Shown piece by piece: positions 63,251-64,000 of a stretch of 64,000 bases of DNA (positions within the stretch are counted from its first letter, which is position 1; every line of letters starts with the position of its first letter). The stretch is from Solanum dulcamara. Its lineage: Eukaryota; Streptophyta; Magnoliopsida; Solanales; Solanaceae. The DNA is taken from the NCBI RefSeq assembly GCF_947179165.1, contig NC_077243.1:32068001-32132000 (forward strand), in the 5' to 3' direction. The translations under genes and the position numbers were made by a program. The notes under the pieces were generated by a model. That model was given only the letters and a program-made list of their open reading frames with translations. It ran no database searches and was not told the DNA's origin.

Positions 63251-64000
63251 GGTAGAAACTCTATGATTAAGGGTCAATTCATCTCATGCCTTAAAGATCA
63301 GAAATTAATTTCCAAAGGTTGCATTTATCACCTAGTCCAGGTTAGAGATACTAATTCTGAAGCTCCTATTCTTGAGTCAATTTCGATTGTTAATGAGTTT
63401 CCAGAAGTTTTCCCTGATGATCTTCCAGGCATTCCTTACGAAAGGGAAATAGACTTTGGTATTGATCTTCTCCTCCATATCCAACCTATCTCTATTCCTC
63501 CTCATCAAATGGACCTGGTAGAACTAAAAGAGTTAAAAGATCGATTGAGGGATTTTTTGGATAAGGGTTTTATTAGATCAAGTATCTCTCCAAGGGGTTC
63601 TCCAGTTTTCTTTATTAGAAAAAAGGATGTTTCTCTCCGTATGCGTATGATTACCGGCAATTGAACAAGGCCATAATTAAGAATAAGTATCCCATTTCAA
63701 GGATTGATGACTTGTTCAATCAACTTCAAGGGGAAACCTACTTTTCAAAGATTAATCTTCGATCAGGTTATCATCAACTCCAAGTAAAGGAATGTGACAT
63801 TCCTAAGATGGGTTTTAGAACTCGGTGTGGTAGTTTGAATTCTTAGTTATGTCTTTTGGAATAATGAATGTCCCTGCATTTTTTATGGATTTGATGAATA
63901 GGTATTTAAATAATACTTAGATATGTTTTTGATTGTGTTCATTGATATTTTTATCTACTCTCAAAGTGAGGAAGAGCATGCCAATCATTTGAGAATTGTC
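63251..64000 (+). pseudogene. Element B reverse transcriptase, cut by window end
   Basis: The piece 63,263-63,664 covers the pre-RT linker and fingers: [40 protein letters not shown] and [21 protein letters not shown] one-base loss near 63,645 shifts the frame in the conserved IDYR region. The next piece (63,661-63,846) holds [20 protein letters not shown] and [20 protein letters not shown]. The catalytic box at 63,938-63,949 reads FIDI: one of the two aspartates is missing. RT continues beyond the window. Confidence 0.85.

Overview
The window looks like repeat-rich, gene-poor plant nuclear DNA, most likely pericentromeric heterochromatin of a Solanaceae species. The evidence is the long Ty3/gypsy LTRs (2-3 kb), the initiator-Met-type primer sites (TGGTATCAGAGC-like), a plant L1-type LINE with an RNase H domain, and an old endogenous caulimovirid resembling the solendovirus group of Solanaceae. 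I found no host protein gene, tRNA, rRNA or CRISPR. Every recognisable coding stretch belongs to a mobile element or virus and is broken by stops or frameshifts, apart from two viral reading frames that remain open.

Layout from the left. 1-5,793 is the pol end and 3' LTR of a plus-strand gypsy element (E). 5,794-13,924 is a mosaic of LTR pieces in both orientations without coding capacity. 13,925-15,996 is a minus-strand protease-RT-RNase H remnant (D), followed by a minus-strand LTR of family B (15,997-18,212) lying head to head with a truncated plus-strand family-B LTR (18,213-19,641).

That plus-strand LTR opens element B: primer site at 19,646, a leader to 19,866, and gag-pro-RT resuming at 61,749 and running off the window. 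Between them, almost exactly at the gag start codon, sits about 42 kb of nested insertions. The direct host is element A (19,867-61,748), a deleted gypsy element with only a gag remnant. Its 5' LTR (19,867-34,454) is split by an endogenous pararetrovirus (about 22,411-33,289) lying inside an LTR-internal trinucleotide microsatellite. The virus is in turn split by a solo family-B LTR (23,797-25,776, near-perfect target duplication). The 3' LTR of A (37,768-61,748) is split by a complete minus-strand gypsy element C (37,897-48,481, both LTRs) and by a 9.4-kb minus-strand LINE (about 49,463-58,878).

Relative order by nesting: B, then A, then virus, C and LINE, then the solo LTR in the virus. The best candidates for something new are (i) a U3 position in several related LTRs that carries a different palindrome-rich cassette in each copy, one of which is shared with an unrelated LTR family, and (ii) the virus-microsatellite junction, where the viral end coincides with the primer-binding site and an 881-bp viral terminal region is duplicated in tandem. 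All functional statements are inferred from sequence by eye; no alignment or database search was run.
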